DNA from: Byssothecium circinans
Taxonomy: Eukaryota > Ascomycota > Dothideomycetes > Pleosporales > Massarinaceae
DNA length: 64,000 nucleotides
Direction of reading: 5' to 3'
Assembly: GCA_010015675.1 (NCBI GenBank)
Contig: ML977009.1
Location: forward strand, 302,564-366,563
Every line of letters begins with the position of its first letter. Position 1 is the first letter of the stretch. Both the position numbers and the translations under genes were made by a program. This document shows, one piece after another, positions 39,101 to 49,959 of the stretch. The notes beneath the pieces are model-generated. The model saw only the letters and a list, made by a program, of their open reading frames with translations, had not been told where the DNA came from and searched no databases.

Positions 39101-40330
39101 GTCGAACGGTTAGCTAAGGTAACTAAGGTTACATAGTTATAGGATAAAAAGCTTAAAAAGCTTACCTAAGAGCCTAACGGACGACGACAAGTCTAAGGAG
39201 ATAAGGCACGGCTGCTTATCTAAAGGCTACATAAGTCTAAGGGATATAGACACCCTAGGATTAATGAAATAATTTAACGGATCTTAAATGAGTACTTAAT
39301 CCCTAATGTACGAAAAATAGTTTAGAATGCGGTAGGCAACTGTTTAGCATGTTCTAAGAACAAGCCTAAGAGATATAAGCTCTATAGATTACTTTAATTA
39401 CTTAAACCACCTGCACGCCTATAGATTAGCGTTACGATGGACTTTATTATAAAGCTCCCGAAATTATTAAAACCTAGATTAGCATGGCTATGTAACTTAA
39501 TATTAGTAATCGTCAACTAATTAACTAAAGCATTAATATTCGTACCTACAGAAGAAACAGTTATAGCTAAGGAAATGGCTTACAAAGTAACTAAGGCACT
39601 CATTAGTTAATACAGCATGCTAGAATAGTTTATTACTAATCGTGGAATATTATTTACCCCTAAATATTAGAGCACGTTCCTTGCGAAGCTTAGAGTTAAC
39701 AAGGAACTTTTAACTAGCTTCTATCCGTAGATAGATAGTTAAACGGAATAAACAAACTAGGCACTAGAACAGTATCTAAGGATGTACGCTAATAAGCTAT
39801 AGGATAACTAGGTTGAACTCTTACTAACAGCGCAATTAGCCTACAATAGTATGAGATCTTTGATAATAGGATACTTACTGCACTACGTGAACTATGGATA
39901 TGAGCTGACTACTTATTAAGATCCTAAAGACGTTAAGAGTCTTTTAGCTAGAGCTAATAACAAGGCATGACTACTTCGCGAATTGCACGACGAATTAAGT
40001 AAGAAAATTGCTTAACAGAACCTTACGATAGCTAGATTAGTGAACAAGAAAAGGCTTAAGGGACTAACCCTTAAAGAGAGGGATAAAGTTTTTCTATTAC
40101 GAAAAAATTTAAAAACTAAACGGCCATGTGATAAGCTAGATAACTTTTAAATAGGACTATTTAGGATCCTAGAGGTTAAAGGACTAGTTACGTTTAAACT
40201 AAAACTTTTTAAAAGCATACGTATATACCTTATCTTTTATAAATCCCTTCTTGAACTAGCACCACTAGACGCTGAGGTTGAGATACGGATTAAGCTTAAG
40301 GATGAAAATTATGAGGTTGAAGAGATTTAA
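36131..40330 (+). pseudogene. Gypsy pol: PR, RT, RNase H, integrase
   Basis: Domains follow in order. Protease: LIVLVDSRAA near 37,120, where DSGA is expected (GGA to AGA). Reverse transcriptase: MPFKLTNAPTMF, then AYLDDILVY with both catalytic Asp intact (38,195-38,200). RNase H: IETDALDYALGAILL (Asp at 38,639-38,641). Integrase: a Cys pair near 39,340-39,360, a first Asp in VTMDFIIKLP (39,440-39,442), a second that is now Asn in FITNRGILF (39,638-39,640), and the Glu region near 39,740. A C-terminal domain like GLFRILEVKGLVTFKLKL closes it. Stops are spread throughout. The protein would have made and inserted the element cDNA. Confidence 0.9.
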
Positions 40331-41164
40331 AGACCTACGGAAATTTAAGCGTTAGTAAAAGTACTTAGTTAAGTAGAAGAACTAGCTAGATAGCTAGAAT
40401 ACCTAGAAACTAATACAGAATCTTATAGACTATAAGGAACTAGTAAAGGACTACTACTAGCAGCATCTAAAGGCAACGACTTCATGTTTGCTAGGAAATT
40501 AGAAAAGTTAAAAGATAAAGAAGGATTAAAAGAGATTAAAGAAGGATTAGCCTGTAACTAGCCTAGGTTAGTCAACGACAGTTTAGATAGTAGCGGTTTA
40601 GATAAAGTAGTAGTCTTTGTACTCTTTAAAGTCTTTATCTCTTACGCAGCGTCCATTACGCTTAGGACATGGTAATCCTAGTTTGTAAAAGAATGCTTGC
40701 GGGCTTTAAGTTCAGCCAGCTCTACGCGAAGCTAGGCAGACTTAGCCTAAAGCCGTGCGGCCTTAACTTTAGAATAAAGAAGCGCAATTTACTTTTTTTT
40801 TTCTCTGTCTGCACTTTCTCTTATTCCTCTTTAGGAACAAACAAACTACACTTAGCGTAAACCTAAATGCAGGCAGCGCACTAGCCTATAGTCGCATTAA
40901 TGAAATAATGAACCTTACGCTTCTAATAACGCTTGCAACCTAGCGTTATTTCTAGACCTTAAGAGCGAACTTAATTAGCTTAATATCAACAGCGCGTGAT
41001 AGACAACTTAGATAGAATCTTAGGTATAGTTAAAGAAAGGTTAGTAAAACTCTAAAGGAGGCTATGATACTATAAGTAACTAGGGACACGCACGACTTAT
41101 ATACTAGCTATAAGAAGAAGCGGTATAGCAGACACACCTCCTAGGATATTAGGATGATAACCTT
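40331..41164 (+). other. Gypsy 3' internal region
   Basis: Lies between the end of pol and the polypurine tract. Protein-like patches continue in the forward frame (KGNDFMFARKLEKLKDKEG). A 63-codon open frame at 40,669-40,860 is probably chance. No further domain was recognised. Confidence 0.5.
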
Positions 41165-41178
41165 AAAAAGGGGGATAA
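41165..41178 (+). promoter_or_regulatory. polypurine tract
   Basis: aaaaagggggataa directly precedes the 3' LTR, as expected for the plus-strand primer of an LTR retrotransposon. Confidence 0.85.
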
Positions 41179-41640
41179 TGTTATGAGACAATGTATAAGC
41201 GCAGCTACGCAGGAATGATACGCTTAGGGAGAGTATTAGATGGTAGAGCGTAGGATAGGGTTAAGGCATTAATCATGTAATCATGATCCCACCAAGACTT
41301 AGAGATCCTATGGATCCTAGGATTAAGTAGAGATTTAGGGAGTAGAAGGAGTAGAAGCTCTAAGTAGGATTAAGAATGCAACAGGGAAATAGAATAGGTA
41401 GTATAAAGACTAGACGGATTTTCTTTATCTTTCTAATTCTAGTTCTTTGTAGTTAACTCTTTACAGTTTATCTCTTACCTAGATTAAGACTTATTAGTTA
41501 TTCTATAGTTATTATAGAATTAGTTGCTTTTACACGTTTACCCTTTAAACTACTAAAGTACACTACCTAACGTATACACCTTATACTAACTAACCTCTCC
41601 TAACACGGATTAGGCCTAGCAAGTATACCCCTCAGTAACA
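41179..41640 (+). repeat. 3' LTR, 462 bp
   Basis: Begins tgttatgagacaatgtataa and ends ctcagtaaca, keeping the TG...CA ends. Same length as the 5' LTR. Confidence 0.95.
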
Positions 41641-42639
41641 CTCCATAACCCTTAGCAGGGTAGGTGCGGCTAATAAGAGGTACTACTTAAGGTGCGACTT
41701 AGGAAACCTTACCTAAGCAGGCGTAACTACCTTTTCTTAGCTAGGGTTTAGAGATTAAGTGATTTTCGATAAATTAGCTAATTACATTACTGCAATCTAG
41801 TCTTTATAAATAACTAGTCTAAATTCTATTAACGTTTTCTACCTAGTTATTCTCTTCCTTTAAAGTGTAAAACGTACATGCATGCATAAGTTAAATCACT
41901 ATAACTAAGTTTTCGTATTTATAGTTTTCGTCCTTAGGTTAGTCTCAAAATTACGGCTCTAGTTATTAAGCGGCTGCTTAAAGGATATAGTCTAACTAAG
42001 CGATAAAAAAGCAAGAAAATATTTGAACACCCTAATAGCTTAGCAAACTAGAAGTTAAATAAGGGCTTATTAAAGAAATCACGCCTGCAGATTAAAGAGT
42101 TAAAGGCTAAATTACTCTGCCGCAATTAGGTTTAAATGTGACTTGCAGTAGAAATAATCTTTAATAATTAGGTCTTAGGTCTAATCATCCCGCCTTAATG
42201 AGAGGAATAAATAATCAACTACGGGGAATACGTTGACTATGCATTTATGCCTAGGAAGACACATCGCGCATCTATAAGGGTTGGGATGACTTAGCTAGCA
42301 GCAACTATCAAGGTCATGCATTAATTTAATGCAAGATTCATTGGGTGTTACATTGGTTAGCTGCATTAGGGTTTTTAAAAACAGTCTATTAGCCTGCGCT
42401 TAAAAGGTATAAGAACTGCTATTTACTCTTTAAAAACGGTACCTATAAGCGTATCTTCTACGCCTTTTCTATTAACTTACTTACTTAAAGTACTCTTTAA
42501 TATAGCTTTACTTAGTAACGCTAGCTCTACTTACGTTTAATCTTTCCTATTTAATTAGATCCCCCTTCTAGACTTCTTCTTTCTTAGTCTCGCCCCTATA
42601 ATCTTCCTAGCTTAGTCCCTTCTTACTAGCGGTTTAAAC
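41641..42639. other. RIP-degraded sequence, nothing recognised
   Basis: No open frame. Patches around 41,930-42,420 are slightly GC-richer and may be an old transposon. No family could be named. Confidence 0.5.
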
Positions 42640-44070
42640 ATCTATAGTTAAATGCTCTGCACCTATGGTTTACTACTATTATTTAGGAAGTATGCTTTAG
42701 AATATTTAGAGAAGTTGCTAGAAACCTACTTTTATTAGTATATCTATTCTTAGTAATAATATTAACTCTTAACACACCTATAGCGTTAAAGATTAAGGTA
42801 CCCTATACTAATAAAGCATATAATATGCTCATTTTCTAGGTCTACTCTTAGCCGTTTGCGCGATCGGCACGCACTTCCCTCGCTAAGGTAGATCTTAAAT
42901 TAGTCGCAGAACCTAGATTGCATGCTAAGAAGAAATTACTACACTATTTACCTTGTAATGGTTGCTTATACTTCTAGCACAACTACCGTCTATTTGTATT
43001 TAATCGCTAAAGAAGCCTAGGAGAGTTTAGTTATGCTAGGGAGCAAGCCTACATTTCGTACTTTAGGCGTAATCCTGCCGTTCTTTAGGAGCTTTTAAAT
43101 GAGTGCTAACGGTACTATTTAAAGTTAGTTAAGAACAAAACTTATATCTTTGAGTACTAAGGAGATAGGTAGAAAGCTTCTAAGTTAATAGTTAAAAAAA
43201 ATGTTAACTATAATTATTAATAAGAAGCTAAAAGAGATGTTGCTAGGTAACGTAACTAAGTTCCTAGACCCTAATACTAGGACTTAGTACTCCTAGCGTA
43301 GCCTTTCTTATTAATGAGGATACCTACTTTATAGACTACCTAGAACTAGAAAATCTAGCCTTTGCCTTTTTATTATAGGCTACTTTAATTTAGACGTTTA
43401 CGTCTTTACTATATCTAGTTTAAATGATTACTCTCTAAAATCTCTCTTTACTAAGCTCCCGCAGCACTGCATTGTCCTCCTTGAGGATATCGACGTAATC
43501 TCTGTACATTAAAAGGCTAGCGGTAGTGCAGATGAAAGCTAAAAGGCAAGCCAAAATAGCCCTGCTAATACAAAGGTATCTTTGTCAACTCTACTTAATG
43601 TTTTAGATAGCCTAGTATCATCTATAAGTAGATTATTAATTATAACAACTAACTATATTAACCGTTTAGATCTAGCACTTATACGTCCTAGCTATGTAGA
43701 CATAAAGCTTGAGCTCTACCTAGCAAATAAAGATATAATTAATTAGCTATTCTATTTCATCTATAATACCCCTCTAAAGGTCAACGTTCGCGGAGACGAA
43801 TTAGAGCGAAACGTCTATTAAGTTAAAGAAGAAAAAGTTATAGAGGACTATAAGTTGCTTTATTTAGCGTAAGAGTTTGTAGCGAAGGTACTAAAGCTAG
43901 AATTTAGTCTAGCTAAGGTCTTATCTTTTTTGCTAGCAAACAAGCATTCACCTAACCATGCTATTACTAATGTAGCGGCGTAGATAGAAAAGCTTTTAGA
44001 GGAAAAAATAAAATTAACTAGAACAATATTATAGGCGCTTAATAATAATAATAAATTAAAAGACTACTAA
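42640..44070 (+). pseudogene. BCS1-like AAA ATPase relic
   Basis: The forward frame shows the BCS1-type N-terminal region (LVAEPRLHAKKKLHYLPCNG, then LLNEC and KLVKNKTYIFEY), followed by the AAA core. Walker A near 43,333-43,360 reads RLPRTRKSSLCL where GPPGTGKSS is expected (GGA to AGA twice). Walker B is intact: HCIVLLEDIDV (43,465-43,497). Then come [24 protein letters not shown] and [14 protein letters not shown], the sensor/second-region pattern, with Gly-Arg turned to Ser-Tyr. Breaks are TAG/TAA. True Bcs1 translocates the Rieske protein across the mitochondrial inner membrane; fungi carry many divergent paralogues of unknown role and this resembles one of those. The start is approximate. 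Confidence 0.8.
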
Positions 44071-45592
44071 TTGTGTTTCCTTACTACGAAGCCGTGTCTA
44101 GGAGGAGTACGAAGCATTTTTCCGCAAGTTTAGCAATTCTAAGAATAATAGAGAGTCTACTTAACTATTATTAATTTATAGGATACTTATAGCATTTTAT
44201 TTATTATATACGTTAGAGTTATATGATGGAACTAGTGTTAGCACTTATTTAGTATCTACTTTTATTTAAGGTATATAGGAATAATAACCCATTTCTATAG
44301 CATCTAATACCGTGTTTCACTATAGACCATAAACTTGCGTTAAAAGATAGAGCCTAAATCTAGGCTCTATAGATAGTTAAAAAGCGCTTTACTAAGATTA
44401 GAATAGTTACGTGCTTTAGCTTATATTAACGTTGGTGCCTATCTAGCCATCCTTACGTCGCGTAGTAGCGCAACGCCTAGTTCTCACTCTAAGCGCTGCT
44501 AAGATAAGTATAACTAAAATAAATAAGATGCGCTAGGTCCTATAACCTTCGCATCTACTATTATAAATAACATCTCGCCTAAAGTATTTAGCTAGCGTTG
44601 ATCCTTTGATTCTCTATTTACTATCTCTCTAAAACATGCTAAGATAGCTATTATTAATGAAACCTACAGCCTCTATCCTACTATTATCACCATGGATAGA
44701 CAGTAGCCTAATTATAAGAAGCTATTTCTTAAAGAATAGCTAAAGAATTGCCTAGCGCTAAAATGAAAGCGCGTGATGTCCTTTACTCTTTGTACGTATA
44801 CAACGTCAACGCGCACTACTAGTCCTAAGCGTCTAAGACACGATAGTGCTACTAAAGTCCTACCTACCTACAGCATATTAGTAGCTAGAGTGGCCTTAAA
44901 TACGCCCACGCTACTGCTTTATAGAAGGAATATCTTTAGTTTGCTTAGTAGCTATGCTAGCACTAGAAGCCCTATAGAGCGAATAGCCTCTTACATGATA
45001 GTATTACTATACTAGCTTCTACATCCCTTTTAACAACAACGGAACTGAGCTTTAGGCTGAAGGCACCGCCGCCGCGGAGAGTAAAGGATGTTATAAAGCA
45101 GCTAGAAAATAGGCTAGATAGAGGCTACATACTTAGCTAGCTATAGAAGCTAATTAATTAGAGAAGACCTTAGATAAACTAGTCTTTTATTTCTATAGGG
45201 CATAGCAATAGGAGGGAATAGTAGCTAGGAAAATTACGCTTTACTATATAGAAGATAATATTATGGCATAGGCTTCATTTATAGTTTGCTATGACTATTT
45301 AAATCTACGAAAACTTTCTGCATACGCTTACCTTATTATTACGATCTAAGTAAGACATTCTATTAATACTTAACTTTTAATCCTTCTTTTTAGCGAAGTT
45401 TTCCACGCCACCTAACTAACCTATTTATTAGCTTGTTGTTATCTAGATGGTCGACAGCACTCTAATTAGTTTACAATTTTAGAGTATTTTTTAAATCCTA
45501 AGTAGGTTACAAGGTTGGCTAGTTAGGGTCTCGTAGTGTCACGTACTAAATAGATACGTACGCTTAAGGACGCTTAACCTTAATATAAGAGA
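44071..45592. other. RIP-degraded sequence, nothing recognised
   Basis: Contains a small perfect palindrome-like site agagcctaaatctaggctct near 44,348. An 80-codon open frame lies at 44,773-45,015. Stop-broken protein-like reading extends upstream of it (IITMDRxxPNYKKLFLKE), so it may belong to another relic, but no family was recognised. Confidence 0.45.
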
Positions 45593-48130
45593 CGAAACTA
45601 GGCAGCAGCTTTAGAATAGATAGGCAGCAGCTTTTAATGTTTCTTCGTAATTTAGAGAATAAATTGCTAATTAGCTTTTTGCTTGGAAAATTACTAAGTA
45701 GGCTTAGAGTACCTCTTTGACAGTATTACCTACCTGTACCTACGCGCAATTCCTTACAAAAGCTCTTAACCTTCTGCCCTTAATCACATACTATAAGCTA
45801 ATGTTACTGCTTATCTCCTTATATCTCTATGCATTATTTGTAGTTTAATTAAGCTCACATCCTTCTAGGACGAAAGCGTACCCTTTACTCTAGTAAAGCT
45901 TAGCTGCATTACTTAGATTTTTAAGATCTAGCGTTAATACTAAAGTTAGCCTATTACCTATCTTCTTCTCTTTCTTAACTAGGCATTAATAGAGTTTAGC
46001 TAGTTAGACTTGCTAGATGTCTTTATCGTTAGGGGGGTAAGTAGGTAAAAGGCTTTTAAGATTTATCCTCTATGCACTACCGTCTCTAAGATCTATTATT
46101 GCGAGCGCTAAGGTTATGATAGCTTCTAATAGTGGACTCTTAAAGATTTCCGTAACCTCTTACCGTTACTAATTAAAGTAGTCTATAACTATTAGTTTAT
46201 GCAGTTTAATGTCTACTAATTTAGTATAGGGTAGACTATAATGCTTTAGTTATAGATCTGTAATTAAGATATAATTAGCTTTTAGGCCTTCTAGTTTAGT
46301 ATCTAATATCGTTCTCTAGGCTAACACGCGCTGCTCGCTGTTGCCTGCCTTTAGATTATCTAAAAGGCTGCTTTTTACCTTTTTCAAGCCTTCTCTTAAG
46401 TAGTCTAATAGTAGGCAAGGATTAATATTCTAAATGTTTTCTAAGTCTAATAAAGAGGCTAGGGTTTAGGTGCTAGATATAAAGTTAGTAACTATCCTTA
46501 GTATAGTATAGCTCGTATCTAACGCAGCTATAGTGTCTTCTAGCTAGTTAGTGTTAGCTTCGTTCCTTTTTTACTTACCTAATTTACTTCCTTAGTGATA
46601 TCTATTATTAAAACAGGCATTAAGTAAATATTGCTAACTAGGCAAAAGCTAGAGCTCTTCTATCTTTGTGTAGTTTAATAGGACGTAATTCTTCTAGTTA
46701 TTAAAACTATAAATAAAAGCACTACCCTTTCCTTAGCGGAGACATTTAGGGCATAAGAATGGCTGCGCAAAATTGTTTCCATTCTAGTAGTAGACCTAAC
46801 GTGTATATCTCTAAAAGCTACTCTTACCTAGGAAGAAGTACTTATAAAGTAGACAGCGCTTAGAGCCTTTTACTAGAGGAAAGATTAATAGAAGGTTTAG
46901 CGTAGACATCTTGCTATAGGATATTTCTACGTAGCAGCTCTAAGCTAGTGAGCCTTTAGTAATCATAACGTTACTTATTCTTAGATGAAGGTATTTAGGG
47001 TAAGAGAAAGGCTAATTAAACGTTCCATCCTTAACGTAGATCTTTTAGTAGTACTTAGTAAGCTCACTCTAGCTACAGAAAGTAGTATCATAGAGAAGGC
47101 ACCTAGACTACTTTATACGTATATAGTTAAAGTTAACGCTTTTATCGTAGGTAGGCTTTACCGTATTACTACTACCTTTAACTATGATTTTTAGAGTGCT
47201 AGGCCCTAGTAGTAGGCGCGACGGCTAACAAGCTAAGTAATTAACTAGAAGCTTTATATAGTGCTATGCGCGTTGCTTTATTAAATAGCCTTCCTTAAGC
47301 TCTTAAGCGCAGCTTTGTAGGAACTATGCGATGGCTAACGGCGCGCTGCTACTATGCATTTCCCCTAAGGAAGCCGCGGTGGGTAATCCTTAAGCCCTTA
47401 TGCTATCTACGTGTTTAAAATATGCTACCTTCTTCTCTTGTAGTTTTAGATGTGATAAGGTTTTAATAAGATTCTTAATCTACGCTTTAACTAACTAGAT
47501 CTCTTTCTTGTTCCCCTATCATGCTTTCTTAAGATTATTGCAGAGGCCCTATATATCATGATACTTTTTAAACTTTCTTAAGTCCTCTACACTTACGTCT
47601 ATAGGAGCGCCTGCGTCCTAGCTTAAAGACATGCTACGAAAGCTCTAAAAGAAGTTGTCATTACGCTTAGCTATAGGCCTAAAGGCTAGCTTTATAAGGT
47701 CCTTATAGATCTATTTCATCTAGTAACTCTCCTAAAAGACTTAGATAGTATTAGAGAAGATATAATTGCGCAAGGCATTAGTAAGAACGCCTATAAGGTT
47801 TTAAAAGTTAGTAGTAAAATCTTTTGCCTTGCATAGTATAAGCTTTAAGGGGTTTGCTTAATATTAAGTCTTTCACTAGCGCTAACCCGCATTGTATAGA
47901 ACCGTAGATCCTTACGCAACTTACTAATAAGGCAAGTCTAGTTCTATAGATCGTAGAAAGTACTATTAAAAAGGTTAAAAATAGGGTAATTAAGCATCTT
48001 CTTTTTTTAGTCTAGCAGTAGGAAGTCTACGCTTTTAAAGGTAAAGTAAAAGAGTAGTACCTTAATAGACTTAAACCCTACCTTAAAAGCATTGTCTTTA
48101 ATTGCTCACGCGGCGATAATGCTAGAGAGA
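45593..48130 (-). pseudogene. C2H2 zinc-finger protein relic, possibly DUF3435-like
   Basis: The reverse frame is continuous for about 840 codons with TAG/TAA breaks. Around 47,050-47,100 a finger reads CLLYDTTFCSxSELTKYYxKIY, a C2H2 unit whose second Cys and His have become Tyr. A second lies near 46,830 (CLLYKYFFLGKSSFxRYTRxVY), followed by FLCPKCLRxGKGSAFI. The C-terminal 400 codons are helical (LVDIKLHKLIVIDYFN, SKGYAFVLEGCEL). Upstream of the fingers, FRSMSLSxDAGAPIDVSVED, preceded by NALRNYIFSN and FxESYxMK, resembles the C-terminal part of DUF3435 tyrosine recombinases, which often carry C2H2 fingers; that is tentative. If it is wrong, a C2H2 regulator is the fallback. Confidence 0.55.
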
Positions 48131-48479
48131 TAGATGGGGCTATATAGGATAAGTATTATAAAGAAAAAGATTCTATATAGTTTAAAAAGGGTAAGCAATT
48201 ATAGTAGTAAGGAGTAGAAGGAAGAGCGTAAAAAGAGAAGTAACGTAGTTATACTTACGTAAGTGCTCTAAAAACGCGTAAAGCTAGCTTTAACTTATTC
48301 TTCCTAATTATAGGGGTAATGATAAGCTTTGTCTTTAACTAGTTAGTAAGGTTCTATACAATGGCTAGGTAAACATCTTTATACTTAACGCTTGCTATTA
48401 TCGCCCGCCTAAAGCCTCTAATAGTAGCTAGGAAGAGAATGCTATAAAAGAAAACGTAGGTGCTAGGCTAATAAGGTAT

Positions 48480-49074
48480 ATTATTAGCACGCTGCTATAG
48501 CGTTTTAAGAAGGATGATAACGTCTTTAGCAGTAGCTTTAATCTTCTTAAAAGTAAGAGTAGTTACGAGGCTATGCTCCTTTGCAAGAGTATAAAAGATC
48601 TACTAGATAAAGAGATTAACATTCTTAAGAATTTAGATTAGGCAGCGTAGGAAGCCTACCTAGTAGATCTTAAAGATAGGACCTTATCTACGTTAATTTG
48701 TATAGTCTATAAACTTTAGTTGCTACTGCTAGAAATTCCTTACGTCCTAGCACCTTTTATCTAGGAGAACGATAGAGTTAGCCTAGGTAATAAGCTCCCT
48801 CTAGCATTAAATTACTATAGAGGCTAAATTTATAGTTTACCTATACTTATACTTTTTTAGCCTAAAAACTACAAACTTCTATACTAAATCTTTAACGTAG
48901 TTATTAAGGTATAAGTAGTAGTAGTTTATAGCCTCCTTAGTCCTAAGACATAGGCTAAGCTAGATCTAGTTTAGGTTAATTTGCATAACGTTAGTAAAGT
49001 ACCTAGGGATATATTATTAAAAATTAACATTAAAAATTAGCTAGTTGCGTGCATAAGAAGTAGAGATAGATGCT
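48480..49074 (+). pseudogene. stop-broken frame, unknown protein
   Basis: A forward frame of nearly 200 codons has TAG/TAA only, until a TGA at about 49,077. It includes SSSFNLLKSKSSYEAMLLCK, EAYLVDLKDRTLSTLICIVY and NKLPLALNYYRG. No family was recognised. It runs head-to-head with the reverse zinc-finger relic, and a true N-terminal part of that gene on the other strand cannot be ruled out. Confidence 0.3.
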
Positions 49075-49959
49075 TATGAAACCTAATTCTCTATAGCGTG
49101 ATAGCAGTGGCTATCTATTACTAGCGTAATTATTAGCTAGTCATTAAATAGCTATAACATATATAATTATAGAGTTAACTATGCCTTTACTCTCTTTAAT
49201 TCTATGTCGCTAGGGGACAAGGCGTAAGCCTGCAGCGCTGCCGCATTCTACCTTTAATTATTGCCTTGTAGGCGCCTTATGTCTAAGTACTGCCGTACGT
49301 CTTTACTTAGGGAAAGAGGCTTTAGACATAGCTTGTAAGGGCAGTAAGATAAGTAGCAACGGTATAAAAGTAAACAGCGGTTCTATAATTATAAGAGAGA
49401 GGCGTAGGTCAGTAAATAAGCGTAGAGAGTGTTTAAATGCCTTAAGTTAACCTTAGAGTAGGCATAAAGGTATTAGAGTAAGCGTGAAAAGGGCTTCGTA
49501 GATAATAGGAAGGGAGGAGAGAGCGAAGTAAAGAAAAAGTGCGCGTAAAGGAGAGTAGACGCCGCGGGTTAAGGCCCTCTTTTATATATAAATATACATA
49601 TGTAGACTGCGTGGGAGGGGTAGAGCTTAAGGGTATTAAAAATGGCCACCTAGCAAAGAGCGCGCTGTGCTACCGCGCGATGGGCGACTACAGCGCTAGG
49701 AAGCGCGCAGGCACATGTGGACACGGCTCGTTTGCGCAGGCTTCTAGACGCTAGAGTGAGCGGGCGGATCTAGGGGGGAACGACGCCATATCGGATGAAG
49801 GAAGAGAGGGCATGGATGGTCGGCGCCAGCGTCGGTCGACTAAAGTGTGGGCGTTGGAGGGGAGAGCTGGTGCTAGCTCCATCGTCACCAAGACCATCGG
49901 TAACGTAGGATGAGGCGGGGGCAAGAAAACGGTACATGACATAAGCAGGTTTACGATAC
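49075..49959. other. transition zone into GC-rich island
   Basis: To about 49,540 the sequence is RIP-like but increasingly GC-rich. From 49,640 it is strongly GC-rich (gcgcgctgtgctaccgcgcg, gaagcgcgc). Several open frames on both strands at 49,539-50,071 are by-products of this composition; none has protein features that I trust. Confidence 0.5.

Larger units (their letters stand above)
34238..41640 (+). mobile_element. full-length Ty3/Gypsy LTR retrotransposon, RIPed
   Basis: A 7.4-kb element bounded by two direct LTRs of equal length (462 bp). Order inside: primer-binding region, gag with zinc knuckle, protease, reverse transcriptase, RNase H, integrase, polypurine tract. This order (integrase last) defines Ty3/Gypsy. 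Stops throughout gag and pol show that this copy is dead. The five bases outside the LTRs are cttcg and ctcca, which could be one target duplication altered by two transitions, or no duplication at all. I saw no clear chromodomain after the integrase, although the protein ends EVEEI, where one often starts. Confidence 0.95.
1..49540. other. RIP-mutated AT-rich repeat block
   Basis: The whole stretch is rich in TpA (ctag, tta, taa, tag) and poor in CpA and TpG, while CpG-containing words (gcg, cgt, acg) stay common. Every frame is broken by TAG/TAA at short intervals and only chance frames under about 110 codons remain open. In the relics that can be recognised, stops sit where Gln or Trp would be expected and Cys/His/Asp are turned into Tyr/Tyr/Asn. 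These are the changes made by C-to-T on CpA on either strand, the signature of RIP known from Neurospora and other ascomycetes. Composition changes abruptly near 49,540-49,760. The call rests on inspection; no index was computed. Confidence 0.9.

Noticed and set aside
40259..40440. Chromodomain at the Gypsy integrase C-terminus
   Set aside because: The protein reaches EVEEI, but no following W-x-G-Y/aromatic cage pattern could be read.
44773..45015. 80-codon open forward frame
   Set aside because: Seems to be one open stretch of a longer stop-broken frame; no protein features of its own.
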